Of a DNA stretch of 13,467 bases, positions 1-6,949 are shown piece by piece (positions within the stretch are counted from its first letter, which is position 1; every line of letters starts with the position of its first letter). The translations under genes were made by a program, and so were the position numbers. The stretch is from the NCBI GenBank assembly GCA_938074515.1, contig CALJFV010000138.1:1-13467 (forward strand). The letters are read 5' to 3'. Source of the DNA: an uncultured Flavobacteriaceae bacterium. GTDB taxonomy: Bacteria; Bacteroidota; Bacteroidia; Flavobacteriales; Flavobacteriaceae. The notes below the pieces were generated by a model. The model ran no database searches and had not been told where the DNA came from. It saw nothing but the letters and a program-made list of their open reading frames with translations.

Positions 1-133
1 CAAATTATGATTGCATCACATAAAGGTTACCTCAACGTTATGTAATGCCCAGAAGTAATATCTTGGCTTACGATTCTTAAATGGCTCAAAAAAACTATCT
101 TGGGGGGGTATAATTCATGAATATAAAAGACAC

Positions 134-1468
134 ATGATGACCTGGGAACAGTTGATGTCGCTCAAAAGACAGGGCGATCAACACAAGAGACTGCGTATTG
201 AACAAGATGAAACCCGTTTGGGTTTTGAGGTGGATTACGATCGCATTATTTTTTCGTCCCATTTTAGAAGTCTTCAGGATAAGACACAAGTGATTCCATT
301 ATCAAAGAATTCATTTGTGCACACGCGCTTGACCCATAGCCTTGAAGTTTCGGTCGTCGGGCGCTCTCTAGGCCGTTCTGTGGGACGCGCACTTTTAGCA
401 CGACACCCCCACCTCTCTTCTATTCATGGGTATCAACCCAATGATTTTGGTGCTGTGGTGGCCGCTGCCGCTTTGGCCCATGATATCGGAAACCCTCCTT
501 TTGGCCATAGTGGTGAAAAAGCGATTGGCGATTTTTTTAAGACTGGGCCAGGCAGACAATATGCCTCTGATATGACCCCTCTTGAGTATCAAGATTTATG
601 TGATTTTGAGGGAAATGCGAACGGTTTTAAAATGCTTACCCAAACGCGTGATGGGGTCGAGGGAGGCTTGCGATTGTCTTACGCGACTTTGGGGGCTTTT
701 ATGAAGTATCCCAAGGGCTCATTACCCAAAAAACCAACCGCCCATTGTGCCGATAAGAAATATGGATATTTTTCTGAAGATTGTGCCTTTTTTGAGGAAG
801 TGGCCAAAGAATTAGGCTTAATTAAATTAGATTCAGGTCGGTTTACCCGTCATCCTTTGGCCTATTTGGTTGAAGCAGCCGATGATATATGTTATACCAT
901 CATTGATTTTGAGGATGGTATAAATCTGGGTTGGATCACGGAAGATGTAGCCCTTGAATTTTTATTGCGTTTAGTCAAAGACAGCATACAAACTGAGAAA
1001 TATAGTAATCTCAGTAAGTCATCCGATCGACTCGCTTATTTGCGTTCGCTTGCTATTGGTCGGCTTGTAGAAGAGGCCAGCACCCTATTTTTAACCCATG
1101 AAGAGGCATTAATGGCTGGTAAAATGACACAGTCCTTAATGGCCCATAGCCAGTTTAAGGCGCAAATCAATGATATTCTAAAAGTGAGTAAGGAACGTAT
1201 TTATGAGCATCCTGAGGTATTGCGCAAAGAAATCGCTGGCCATAGAATGCTGACCGATATCTTAAGTGCTTACATTCCCGCCGCAATAAATACGAAAAAT
1301 CAGTCGCAACGATTTTTTGATGAACTCCTAATACAAGAATCAGGGCTTGATATTTACCCGCAAAATTCTGTCTATCAGGTACTTTTGGAAATAAGCCATT
1401 TTGTTTCTCGACTGACAGACAGCAATGCTTTGGCCTTGAGCAGTCGTTTGAGCGGAAAGGTTGTGTGA
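134..1468 (+). CDS. dgt: dGTPase (deoxyguanosinetriphosphate triphosphohydrolase), HD superfamily
   Basis: This cytoplasmic enzyme hydrolyses dGTP (and often other dNTPs) to the deoxynucleoside and triphosphate, which controls the dNTP pool. The metal-binding HD residues are visible: His68 in TRLTHSLEV, the His116-Asp117 pair in ALAHDIGNPPFGHSG, and the distal Asp at 250-251 in EAADDICY. The N-terminal block RLGFEVDYDRIIFSS and the following LQDKTQVIPL are typical of the family. The length of 444 residues fits the shorter dGTPases (the E. coli enzyme is about 505). Two ATGs stand in tandem at 134 and 137. The second gives MTWEQL, close to the usual flavobacterial start, so either may be used. 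There is no clear Shine-Dalgarno sequence. The 133 bases upstream hold no recognisable gene. The next gene on this strand starts 69 bp after the stop and is probably transcribed separately. Family assignment is firm; nucleotide preference is not shown by sequence. Confidence 0.95.
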   Translation: MMTWEQLMSLKRQGDQHKRLRIEQDETRLGFEVDYDRIIFSSHFRSLQDKTQVIPLSKNSFVHTRLTHSLEVSVVGRSLGRSVGRALLARHPHLSSIHGYQPNDFGAVVAAAALAHDIGNPPFGHSGEKAIGDFFKTGPGRQYASDMTPLEYQDLCDFEGNANGFKMLTQTRDGVEGGLRLSYATLGAFMKYPKGSLPKKPTAHCADKKYGYFSEDCAFFEEVAKELGLIKLDSGRFTRHPLAYLVEAADDICYTIIDFEDGINLGWITEDVALEFLLRLVKDSIQTEKYSNLSKSSDRLAYLRSLAIGRLVEEASTLFLTHEEALMAGKMTQSLMAHSQFKAQINDILKVSKERIYEHPEVLRKEIAGHRMLTDILSAYIPAAINTKNQSQRFFDELLIQESGLDIYPQNSVYQVLLEISHFVSRLTDSNALALSSRLSGKVV

Positions 1469-1491
1469 ATTTAACTTAAGCGATACATTTT
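1461..1491 (+). promoter_or_regulatory. Possible promoter of the M36 protease gene
   Basis: A TTG at 1461-1463 is followed after 20 bp by TACATTTT at 1484-1491, which matches the Bacteroidetes -33/-7 pattern TTG-N17-23-TAnnTTTG except for the last base. Transcription would begin near 1496, about 40 nt before the ATG at 1538. The -33 element overlaps the last codons of dgt. This is a motif match only. It is weaker than the perfect -7 boxes elsewhere in the window. Confidence 0.35.
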
Positions 1492-1511
1492 TTAAAACAC
1501 AAAAGTGTATC
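1482..1511 (+). repeat. Imperfect inverted repeat between dgt and the M36 gene
   Basis: GATACA at 1482-1487 pairs with TGTATC at 1506-1511. TTTT at 1488-1491 pairs with AAAA at 1501-1504, G1505 is bulged, and the loop is 9 nt (1492-1500). The stem is AT-rich and no T-run follows it, so it is a poor intrinsic terminator for dgt. It overlaps the candidate -7 box of the downstream gene and might be an operator or a leader hairpin. No function is shown. Confidence 0.35.
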
Positions 1512-1537
1512 TTAGGCATTCGATAAAAAAAACATCA

Positions 1538-4126
1538 ATGAAAAAATTATTACTTGTATTCTTAGGGGGGCTTATGAGCATGAACGTGGCTCTAGCCCAG
1601 GATGATTTAGTGATCATCAAAGACTATCTATCACAACAACGAAGTGCTCTGAACTTGACTCAAGAAGATATCAACACACCGGTGCTGAAATCGACAAGCT
1701 ATTCAAAGAGTATGCGCGTTCAAATGGCCTATGTAAATCAGGCCTTAGAAGGGATTGAAGTGCATAATTCGACTTCGCGCTTTGCGATTAAGGATCAGCA
1801 GGTTTACTCTGCACGTCTTGGATTTGTTTCTGATTTGGCCAGTAAGATTAACACAACCTCACCTTCAGTAGGGGCGCAAACTGCTGTGATCAAGGCAGCG
1901 CAGTCTTTTGGCTTGAGTGCTGGCAATATTGAAGCGCTGTCTGATGAAGGAAATGTTTATGTTTTTCGCGCATCGGATTTATCGCTCAACGAAATTCCTG
2001 TACAACTCGTGTTTCAGAAAGTCAATGAGAACCAATATCGTTTAGCTTGGGATTTAAGCATTTACATTCTAGACGCGACCCACTATTACAGTGTTCGTGT
2101 TGACGCCCAAAATGGCGCCATTTTAGACACCCATGACTGGGTATTGCATTGTGATTTTGGTCAAGGCAATCACGACCATAATTCAGGAGAAAGCGTATTG
2201 TTTGGATCTGAAAGCACTGCTCTTGCGCCAGCAGCAGGGACATCTGGGTATCGTGTTTTCCCAATTCCATATAGCAGTCCAATCGACGGATCGGATGAAT
2301 TTGTATTTGAAGCTGATGCTGTGGATTTAGCGTCATCGCCATTTGGATGGCACGATACAGACGGGGTAGCAGGTGCAGAATACACGTACACTCGAGGCAA
2401 TAATGTCTATGCTCAGGAAGACATTGACGGAAATAACGGTACTGGTGCTTCACCAGAAGGGGGCGCAGGTTTGACCTTTGATTTTCCCTATAATTTACCA
2501 CAAGATCCTGCGAATTTTACTGACGCAGCTACAGTGAACTTGTTCTATTGGAACAACTTGATACATGACTTTGCTTATCAGTACGGCTTCGACGAGGAGA
2601 GTGGAAACTTCCAGGAAAACCAGTACGGCAATCCCGGAAACGGTTCTGATTCGGTCAACGCCGATGCTCAGGATGGTTCGGGAACCAATAATGCTAATTT
2701 TGCGACCCCTCCAGATGGAGCAAATCCGCGCATGCAGATGTTTATTTGGACCAGCAGTTCAGGGCCGATTAATTTATTGACGATCAATAATGGACCTTTG
2801 GCTGGAGTTTATCCAGGCGTGCCTGCAAACTTTGGAGGTCCCATGCCAATACCGCCACTCACAGAAGACTTAGTGGTGATCGAAGATGATAACTCTGGGG
2901 GAACTTCCACCGATCCAAATGATGGTTGTGATACCATAGTTAATGGTGCAGACCTGAACGGAAAAATTGTGGTGATTCGCCGCGGAGACTGTGAATTTGG
3001 ATTCAAAGCTCTAGCCGCACAAAACGAAGGCGCTGTTGCTGTAATCATGGTGAATAACGTTCCTGGGGACCCCGTAATCATGGCTCCTGGAGCTGTAGGA
3101 GCTTCAGTGACTATTCCATTATTCATGGTATCCGACGTGATCGGCGAGCCTATCATTACTGAATTGAATGCTGGAAACCCGGTTAATGGAACCATTGATG
3201 GTGGCGCCGTTCCTCCTTCAGTGGATGGAGACTTGGATAATGAAATCATTGCTCACGAATACGCTCACGGAATTTCTAACCGTCTTACCGGAGGTCCTGT
3301 AAATACGAGTTGTTTAGGAAATGCAGAGCAAATGGGAGAAGGCTGGAGTGATTACCTTGGCTTAATCATGACGATGCAAACCGGAGACCAGCGTGGTGAT
3401 GTTCGCGGATTGGCAGCCTACGCCTCTGGAAATCCAAATGGAATTCGTGAAGCGCCGTACAGCACAGATTTTTCGGTAAACGACTACACCTATCAAGACA
3501 CGAATAATAACGTTTCTCAGCCTCATGGTATTGGCTTTGTATGGGCCACGGCGCTTTGGGAAATGACTTGGGATTTGATTGATCTTTATGGTTTTGATGC
3601 AGACTTGGTTTACGGAACTGGGGGTAACAACATTGCCTTCCAGCTAGTGATGGATGGGATGAAACTTCAAAATTGTTCTCCAGGTTTTATTGACGGACGT
3701 GATGCCATTTTAGAGGCAGATGAATTGACTCATGGAGGATTACACCGTTGTCTAATTTGGGATGCGTTTGCCCGTCGTGGCGTCGGCTTTAGTGCCACTC
3801 AGGGAAGTGCTTTTAATCGTGCTGATCAGACTGAGGCTTTCGATCTTCCTGCAGATTGTAACCTTTCTACTGGAGACAATAACTATGACAATAACTTTAG
3901 TATCTATCCGAATCCAAACTACGGCGCGATTAACATTCAATCTAAGGTTGATGTGGGAACCGCCAAAGTTTCAATCATGGACTTAAATGGTCGTACTGTT
4001 TGGGCGCAATCACTCGAATTGGGTAACCAAACTCAAGTGGACGCCTCGATGTTAAGCAGTGGTATTTATTTGGTACGTATTCAGGGTAATAACTATACCC
4101 ATACGAGCAAGTTGATCATGCGATAA
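1538..4126 (+). CDS. Secreted M36 (fungalysin-type) zinc metalloprotease with PA insert and T9SS type A sorting domain
   Basis: This is an extracellular protease of 862 residues, probably digesting proteins outside the cell. In order: a signal peptide (residues 1-20, MKK, a hydrophobic core and an Ala-Leu-Ala site before Gln21); an FTP/PepSY-like propeptide (about 25-190), expected to keep the enzyme inactive until cleaved; the M36 catalytic region; a PA domain inserted at about 446-555 (NGKIVVIRRGDCEFG, then the hydrophobic stretch AVAVIMVNN); the zinc site HEYAH at 573-577 with the third ligand Glu601 in MGEGWSD; and a C-terminal domain (about 787-862) starting FSIYPNPN and ending in SGIYLVRI and a basic tail, the form recognised by the type IX secretion system. 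The start is placed at ATG 1538 because it begins a clean signal peptide; an in-frame GTG at 1505 would add 11 residues in front of it. The gene ends at a strong hairpin terminator. Substrate is unknown. Confidence 0.93.
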   Translation: MKKLLLVFLGGLMSMNVALAQDDLVIIKDYLSQQRSALNLTQEDINTPVLKSTSYSKSMRVQMAYVNQALEGIEVHNSTSRFAIKDQQVYSARLGFVSDLASKINTTSPSVGAQTAVIKAAQSFGLSAGNIEALSDEGNVYVFRASDLSLNEIPVQLVFQKVNENQYRLAWDLSIYILDATHYYSVRVDAQNGAILDTHDWVLHCDFGQGNHDHNSGESVLFGSESTALAPAAGTSGYRVFPIPYSSPIDGSDEFVFEADAVDLASSPFGWHDTDGVAGAEYTYTRGNNVYAQEDIDGNNGTGASPEGGAGLTFDFPYNLPQDPANFTDAATVNLFYWNNLIHDFAYQYGFDEESGNFQENQYGNPGNGSDSVNADAQDGSGTNNANFATPPDGANPRMQMFIWTSSSGPINLLTINNGPLAGVYPGVPANFGGPMPIPPLTEDLVVIEDDNSGGTSTDPNDGCDTIVNGADLNGKIVVIRRGDCEFGFKALAAQNEGAVAVIMVNNVPGDPVIMAPGAVGASVTIPLFMVSDVIGEPIITELNAGNPVNGTIDGGAVPPSVDGDLDNEIIAHEYAHGISNRLTGGPVNTSCLGNAEQMGEGWSDYLGLIMTMQTGDQRGDVRGLAAYASGNPNGIREAPYSTDFSVNDYTYQDTNNNVSQPHGIGFVWATALWEMTWDLIDLYGFDADLVYGTGGNNIAFQLVMDGMKLQNCSPGFIDGRDAILEADELTHGGLHRCLIWDAFARRGVGFSATQGSAFNRADQTEAFDLPADCNLSTGDNNYDNNFSIYPNPNYGAINIQSKVDVGTAKVSIMDLNGRTVWAQSLELGNQTQVDASMLSSGIYLVRIQGNNYTHTSKLIMR

Positions 4127-4157
4127 GTTTTGAGACCATGACCGAATAGTTTATATG

Positions 4158-4185
4158 AAAAGTGCCCCAAACGGGGCACTTTTTT
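4158..4185. terminator. Bidirectional intrinsic terminator between the M36 gene and dxs
   Basis: GTGCCCC at 4162-4168 pairs perfectly with GGGGCAC at 4173-4179 around the loop AAAC. The stem is flanked by AAAA (4158-4161) and a run of six T (4180-4185). On the plus strand it lies 31 bp after the protease stop. On the minus strand the four A become a short T-run, so it can also end dxs transcripts, whose stop is at 4227. It is stronger in the plus direction. Confidence 0.9.
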
Positions 4186-4226
4186 ATTTGTAGCGCGAAA
4201 GAAGAAAGGTATAAAAGTTTGTTGCG

Positions 4227-6008
4227 TTATTCGTTTAATGCCGATTGAATACTGCTGGAGATCGCTTCTGGAGTTAGGTGACAAAGGTCGTAGAGTTCAG
4301 AAGGCTTACCATGAGGGATAAAGATGTCCCTAATTCCATGAGAAATAAGCCTTGTAGAATATCGGTGCGCAGCAATAAATTCAGCTATTGCCGAAGCGAG
4401 GCCGCCTTTGAGCATGCCATCTTCAACAGTGATTATTGCCTTATGTGTTTGGCATATTTGATGCAATAGAGCCTCATCAAGGGGTTTTAAAAAACGCATA
4501 TCCACATGGGTTACCTCCTGTTGATTTTCCAGCATTCCTAAAGCTATACTCACTGAATCGGCAATAGTTCCTAGGCTTAATACAGCCACGGTAGACCCTG
4601 TATGAAGTAATTCAGCCGTTCCAAGATCAATGGATTGCATCGGCGTTTCCCATTCCAAAATTTTTCCTCGTCCTCGAGGGTACCTTATGGCGATGGGATG
4701 GGAGAGCCCGCGTTGGGCCGTATACATGATATTGCGCAATGCACGAGCATCGCGTGGAGCGAAAATAATAAGATTGGGAATGGGTCTCAATGAGGCCATA
4801 TCAAATACTCCATGGTGGGTTGCGCCATCTTCGCCGACAATACCTGCGCGGTCTAAACAAAAAATTACGGGTAAATTTTGCAAACAAACATCGTGAATTA
4901 CCTGGTCATAGGCCCTTTGAAAAAAGGTGGCGTAAATCGCACAAAATACAATTTTGCCTTGGGTAGCGAGTCCTGCGGCTAAGGTAACGGCGTGTTGCTC
5001 TGCAATCCCTACATCTATAGCCCGCTCAGGAAAAGTGTCCATCATATAACGCAACGAAGAGCCTGTAGGCATGGCTGGGGTAATGCCAAAAATATTTTGA
5101 TTTTCACGCGCCAAAGACACTAAGGTATGTCCAAAAACATCTTGATATTTTGGTGGAACAGGTTTGTCGGTCCCAGGGATGCGTTCCCCTGTTTTTGGAT
5201 CAAACTGTCCAGGGGCGTGATATACGACCTGATCTTGCTCTGCTTGTTTGAGCCCTTTGCCCTTTGTCGTGACTACATGTAATACCTTTGGTCCAGAAAC
5301 GGACTTCAGTTGGGTTAAGGCTTCAATGAGTTTTGATAAATCATGACCATCGACGGGCCCGCTATAATGAAAATTCAAAGCGCGGAAAAGATTGTCCTGC
5401 GGTGTTTGGGCGTCCGCTTCTTTTTTTCTTGTCAGATATTCTTTGAACGCACCGACACTTGGGTCGATACCGATGGCATTGTCATTGAGCACAATCAAAA
5501 GGTTGGTTTTAGATACCCCAGCGTGGTTTAGCGCTTCAAAAGCCATTCCGCTGGCAATGCTGGCATCGCCAACTACAGCAATGTGCTGCCTGGTGATGTG
5601 CCCATCTTGAGTACTGGCCAAGGCCATTCCTAAGGCTGCTGAAATGGCTGTACTGCTATGGCCTACCCCAAAGGTGTCGTAAGGGCTTTCTTTTCGAGAA
5701 GGGAAGCCACTGAGTCCGCCGAGTTGACGATTCGAGTTAAATTCATCGCGTCTTCCTGTTAAAATCTTATGTCCGTAGGCTTGATGTCCAACATCCCAAA
5801 CTAATAGATCATCTGGAGTGTTAAAAACATAATGCAGGGCTATGGTGAGTTCAATAACGCCCAGACTAGCGCCGAGGTGGCCTTCTTTAATGGCAATAAT
5901 ATCGATAATAAAACGCCTTAGTTCTTCAGAGAGTCGAACCATTTCTTTTAGGTTCAACCCCTTCAGGTCCACAGGAGAATTAATCTGCTCTAAAATCGAT
6001 TTATCCAT
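4227..6008 (-). CDS. dxs: 1-deoxy-D-xylulose-5-phosphate synthase
   Basis: This thiamine-diphosphate enzyme condenses pyruvate and glyceraldehyde 3-phosphate to DXP, the first step of the MEP isoprenoid pathway, in the cytoplasm. Visible features: the N-terminal block KEGHLGASLGVIELTIALHY with His59; DVGHQAYGHK (72-81); the TPP/Mg motif starting GDAS at 147-150, with Asp148 and the NDN ending at Asn177 as metal ligands; the catalytic Glu337 in GIAEQHAVTLAAG; and the pyrimidine-domain block QRAYDQVIHDV followed by DRAGIVGEDG (386-395). The C-terminal transketolase domain is complete. At 593 residues it is slightly shorter than E. coli Dxs (620), as is usual in flavobacteria. The third glycine of the classical GDG is Ala149. 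The ATG at 6008 lies only 4 bp from a perfect -7 box, suggesting a leaderless mRNA. It is convergent with the protease gene and divergent from tadA. Confidence 0.97.
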   Translation of the reverse strand: MDKSILEQINSPVDLKGLNLKEMVRLSEELRRFIIDIIAIKEGHLGASLGVIELTIALHYVFNTPDDLLVWDVGHQAYGHKILTGRRDEFNSNRQLGGLSGFPSRKESPYDTFGVGHSSTAISAALGMALASTQDGHITRQHIAVVGDASIASGMAFEALNHAGVSKTNLLIVLNDNAIGIDPSVGAFKEYLTRKKEADAQTPQDNLFRALNFHYSGPVDGHDLSKLIEALTQLKSVSGPKVLHVVTTKGKGLKQAEQDQVVYHAPGQFDPKTGERIPGTDKPVPPKYQDVFGHTLVSLARENQNIFGITPAMPTGSSLRYMMDTFPERAIDVGIAEQHAVTLAAGLATQGKIVFCAIYATFFQRAYDQVIHDVCLQNLPVIFCLDRAGIVGEDGATHHGVFDMASLRPIPNLIIFAPRDARALRNIMYTAQRGLSHPIAIRYPRGRGKILEWETPMQSIDLGTAELLHTGSTVAVLSLGTIADSVSIALGMLENQQEVTHVDMRFLKPLDEALLHQICQTHKAIITVEDGMLKGGLASAIAEFIAAHRYSTRLISHGIRDIFIPHGKPSELYDLCHLTPEAISSSIQSALNE

Positions 6009-6012
6009 AAGT

Positions 6013-6020
6013 CAAAGATA
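6013..6020 (-). promoter_or_regulatory. -7 box of the dxs promoter
   Basis: The minus strand reads TATCTTTG, a perfect TAnnTTTG. Its last base is at 6013 and the dxs ATG begins at 6008, so initiation a few bases downstream of the box would fall at or next to the start codon. No exact TTG lies about 20 bp upstream; a TTA is present at roughly the right spacing. The box is seen directly; the start site is inferred. Confidence 0.65.
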
Positions 6021-6060
6021 CGCTTATTCGTTTGCACGTAAAGCCTTTGCCCTTTATTTG

Positions 6061-6068
6061 TACCTTTG
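6061..6068 (+). promoter_or_regulatory. -7 box of the tadA promoter
   Basis: TACCTTTG is a perfect match to the Bacteroidetes -7 consensus. It faces away from the dxs box 40 bp to its left. The nearest TTTG sequences upstream (6031-6034 and 6046-6049) are spaced 26 and 11 bp, neither of which is ideal. Transcription would begin near 6073, giving a leader of about 35 nt before the ATG at 6108. Confidence 0.6.
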
Positions 6069-6102
6069 AAGTGGGTCCAAAAAAACTTAAAAGGGGCCAC
6101 TT
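6069..6102 (+). repeat. Inverted repeat filling the tadA leader
   Basis: AAGTGG at 6069-6074 pairs with CCACTT at 6097-6102. Further in, TCC (6076-6078) can pair with GGG (6093-6095) using one G-U pair, with a G/G mismatch between the two stems. The loop is 14 nt and A-rich. The repeat begins directly after the -7 box and ends 5 nt before the ATG. It could act on DNA as an operator, or in RNA on initiation if transcripts start far enough upstream. Function is unknown. Confidence 0.4.
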
Positions 6103-6107
6103 TAATT

Positions 6108-6554
6108 ATGCTCGATCACGAATATTTTATGCGCAAAGCATTAGAGGAAGCTCATAGAGCTAAGGAAGCAGGTGAAGTCCCTGTGGGCGCTGTTGTGGTT
6201 GCTCAAGGACGCATTATCGCTCGGGCATTTAATCGAACTCAAGCCCTCAATGATGTCACGGCCCATGCTGAAATGCAAGCGATTACTTCGGCGGCACATT
6301 ATATAGGCGGCAAATATCTCCATAGGTGTACGTTGTATGTGACCCTAGAGCCATGCCAAATGTGTGCTGGAGCCCTTTTTTGGAGTCAAATATCAGAGGT
6401 GGTTTATGGCGCAAGTGACCCGAAGCGCGGATATTTGGCTTTGGGCACCCAAATGCATCCGAAAACTGCGGTCTTTTCTGGCGTTTTAGCGGACCAATGC
6501 GCGGCTTTGCTTGATGATTTTTTTAAAGCAAAAAGACGAGGCTCGGCTGACTAG
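6108..6554 (+). CDS. tadA: tRNA(adenine34) deaminase
   Basis: TadA deaminates adenosine at the wobble position of tRNA-Arg(ACG) to inosine, so one tRNA can read several Arg codons. The zinc site of the cytidine/deoxycytidylate deaminase fold is complete: His53-Ala54-Glu55 in TAHAEMQAI, and Cys83 and Cys86 in LEPCQMCAGAL. The stretch GEVPVGAVVV (22-31) is the usual N-terminal strand, and the C-terminal DDFFKAKR is a common TadA ending. At 148 residues the length is normal. The ATG at 6108 is chosen because MLDHEYFMRKAL matches the family start; an in-frame TTG at 6066 would overlap the promoter -7 box and add 14 unrelated residues. It is divergent from dxs and convergent with the cold-shock gene. 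A deaminase for free guanine is a less likely alternative. Confidence 0.93.
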   Translation: MLDHEYFMRKALEEAHRAKEAGEVPVGAVVVAQGRIIARAFNRTQALNDVTAHAEMQAITSAAHYIGGKYLHRCTLYVTLEPCQMCAGALFWSQISEVVYGASDPKRGYLALGTQMHPKTAVFSGVLADQCAALLDDFFKAKRRGSAD

Positions 6555-6603
6555 CGAGACCTTCAGGCCATGGTGTTCCTGTTTTTAAAATCTTTAGGGG
6601 CAC

Positions 6604-6632
6604 AAAAAAACCCCGAGTGTTTGCTCGAGGTT
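6604..6632 (-). terminator. Intrinsic terminator of the cold-shock gene
   Basis: On the minus strand AACCTCGAG (6632-6624) pairs with CTCGGGGTT (6617-6609), with one G-U pair and a 6-nt loop. The T-run made by the complement of A6604-6610 follows. It lies 26 bp after the stop at 6659. On the plus strand the G-U becomes a C/A mismatch and no T-run follows, so it is a poor terminator for tadA. I see no better one for tadA. Confidence 0.8.
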
Positions 6633-6658
6633 GATGTGGTTTCGGTATGTTGTAGACA

Positions 6659-6856
6659 TTAATCGTGTAAAAGACGAACTCTTCCGGCTACCATGCCTTT
6701 TCTTCCTTCTTGTTCCTCGTATTCCACTCTGTCGCCTTCATTAAGGGCTTCTCCATTCAATCCTGTGACGTGTACAAAAATATCTTTACCAGTGTCATTG
6801 TTGGTGATAAATCCGTATCCCTTTGATTCGTTAAAAAACTTAACTGTTCCTTCCAT
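6659..6856 (-). CDS. csp: Cold-shock domain protein (CspA family)
   Basis: This is a small single-stranded nucleic-acid binding protein of 65 residues, a five-strand OB fold expected to melt RNA secondary structure in the cytoplasm. RNP1 is KGYGFI at 12-17 and RNP2 is DIFVHV at 25-30. The protein starts MEGTVKFFNESKG, the normal opening, so the ATG at 6856 is preferred over an in-frame ATG at 6889, which would add a hydrophobic 11-residue extension and overlap the promoter box. There is no Shine-Dalgarno sequence; the short leader is AT-rich. The gene stands alone between a promoter at 6889-6896 and a terminator at 6604-6632. The predicted leader is about 28 nt, unlike the roughly 160-nt thermosensing leader of E. 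coli cspA. Whether it is cold-induced cannot be told from sequence. Confidence 0.95.
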   Translation of the reverse strand: MEGTVKFFNESKGYGFITNNDTGKDIFVHVTGLNGEALNEGDRVEYEEQEGRKGMVAGRVRLLHD

Positions 6857-6888
6857 AGCAATAATTAAAAAAATATTAAATAAGTTCA

Positions 6889-6896
6889 CAAAGGTA
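6889..6896 (-). promoter_or_regulatory. -7 box of the cold-shock gene promoter
   Basis: The minus strand reads TACCTTTG, a perfect TAnnTTTG and identical to the tadA box. A TTTG (complement of 6912-6915) lies 15 bp upstream, a little closer than the usual 17-23. Transcription from about 6884 would give a leader of about 28 nt. Confidence 0.6.
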
Positions 6897-6949
6897 ATCT
6901 ATTTATGTTCTCAAAGTTTAATTCTATGTAAAATTTTTTGAAAATCAAT

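Noticed and set aside
102..108. Run of seven G upstream of dgt as a phase-variation tract
   Set aside because: It is short, lies outside the coding region, and dgt is a housekeeping gene. It is also too far from the ATG to act as a ribosome binding site.
1505..1537. GTG start of the M36 gene at 1505
   Set aside because: It would put 11 polar and basic residues before a clean signal peptide that begins at ATG 1538, and it lies inside the inverted repeat.
2022..2501. 159-residue minus-strand ORF inside the protease gene
   Set aside because: It is antisense to a well-supported coding region and its translation has the low-complexity His/Gln/Leu character of a shadow frame.
2809..3249. 146-residue minus-strand ORF inside the protease gene
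   Set aside because: It is antisense to the PA domain region; its Pro/Ser/Thr-rich composition mirrors the Gly/Val-rich sense strand and matches no family I know.
1538..4126. Protease gene as a horizontally acquired insert
   Set aside because: There are no flanking repeats, integrase or transposase, and no tRNA gene; the T9SS tag shows it is native to the phylum. Codon use was not computed.
6066..6107. TTG start of tadA at 6066
   Set aside because: It overlaps the -7 box and adds 14 residues with no family resemblance; ATG 6108 gives the normal TadA start.
6857..6889. ATG start of the cold-shock gene at 6889
   Set aside because: It overlaps the -7 box and adds a hydrophobic extension before the standard MEGTVKFF opening.
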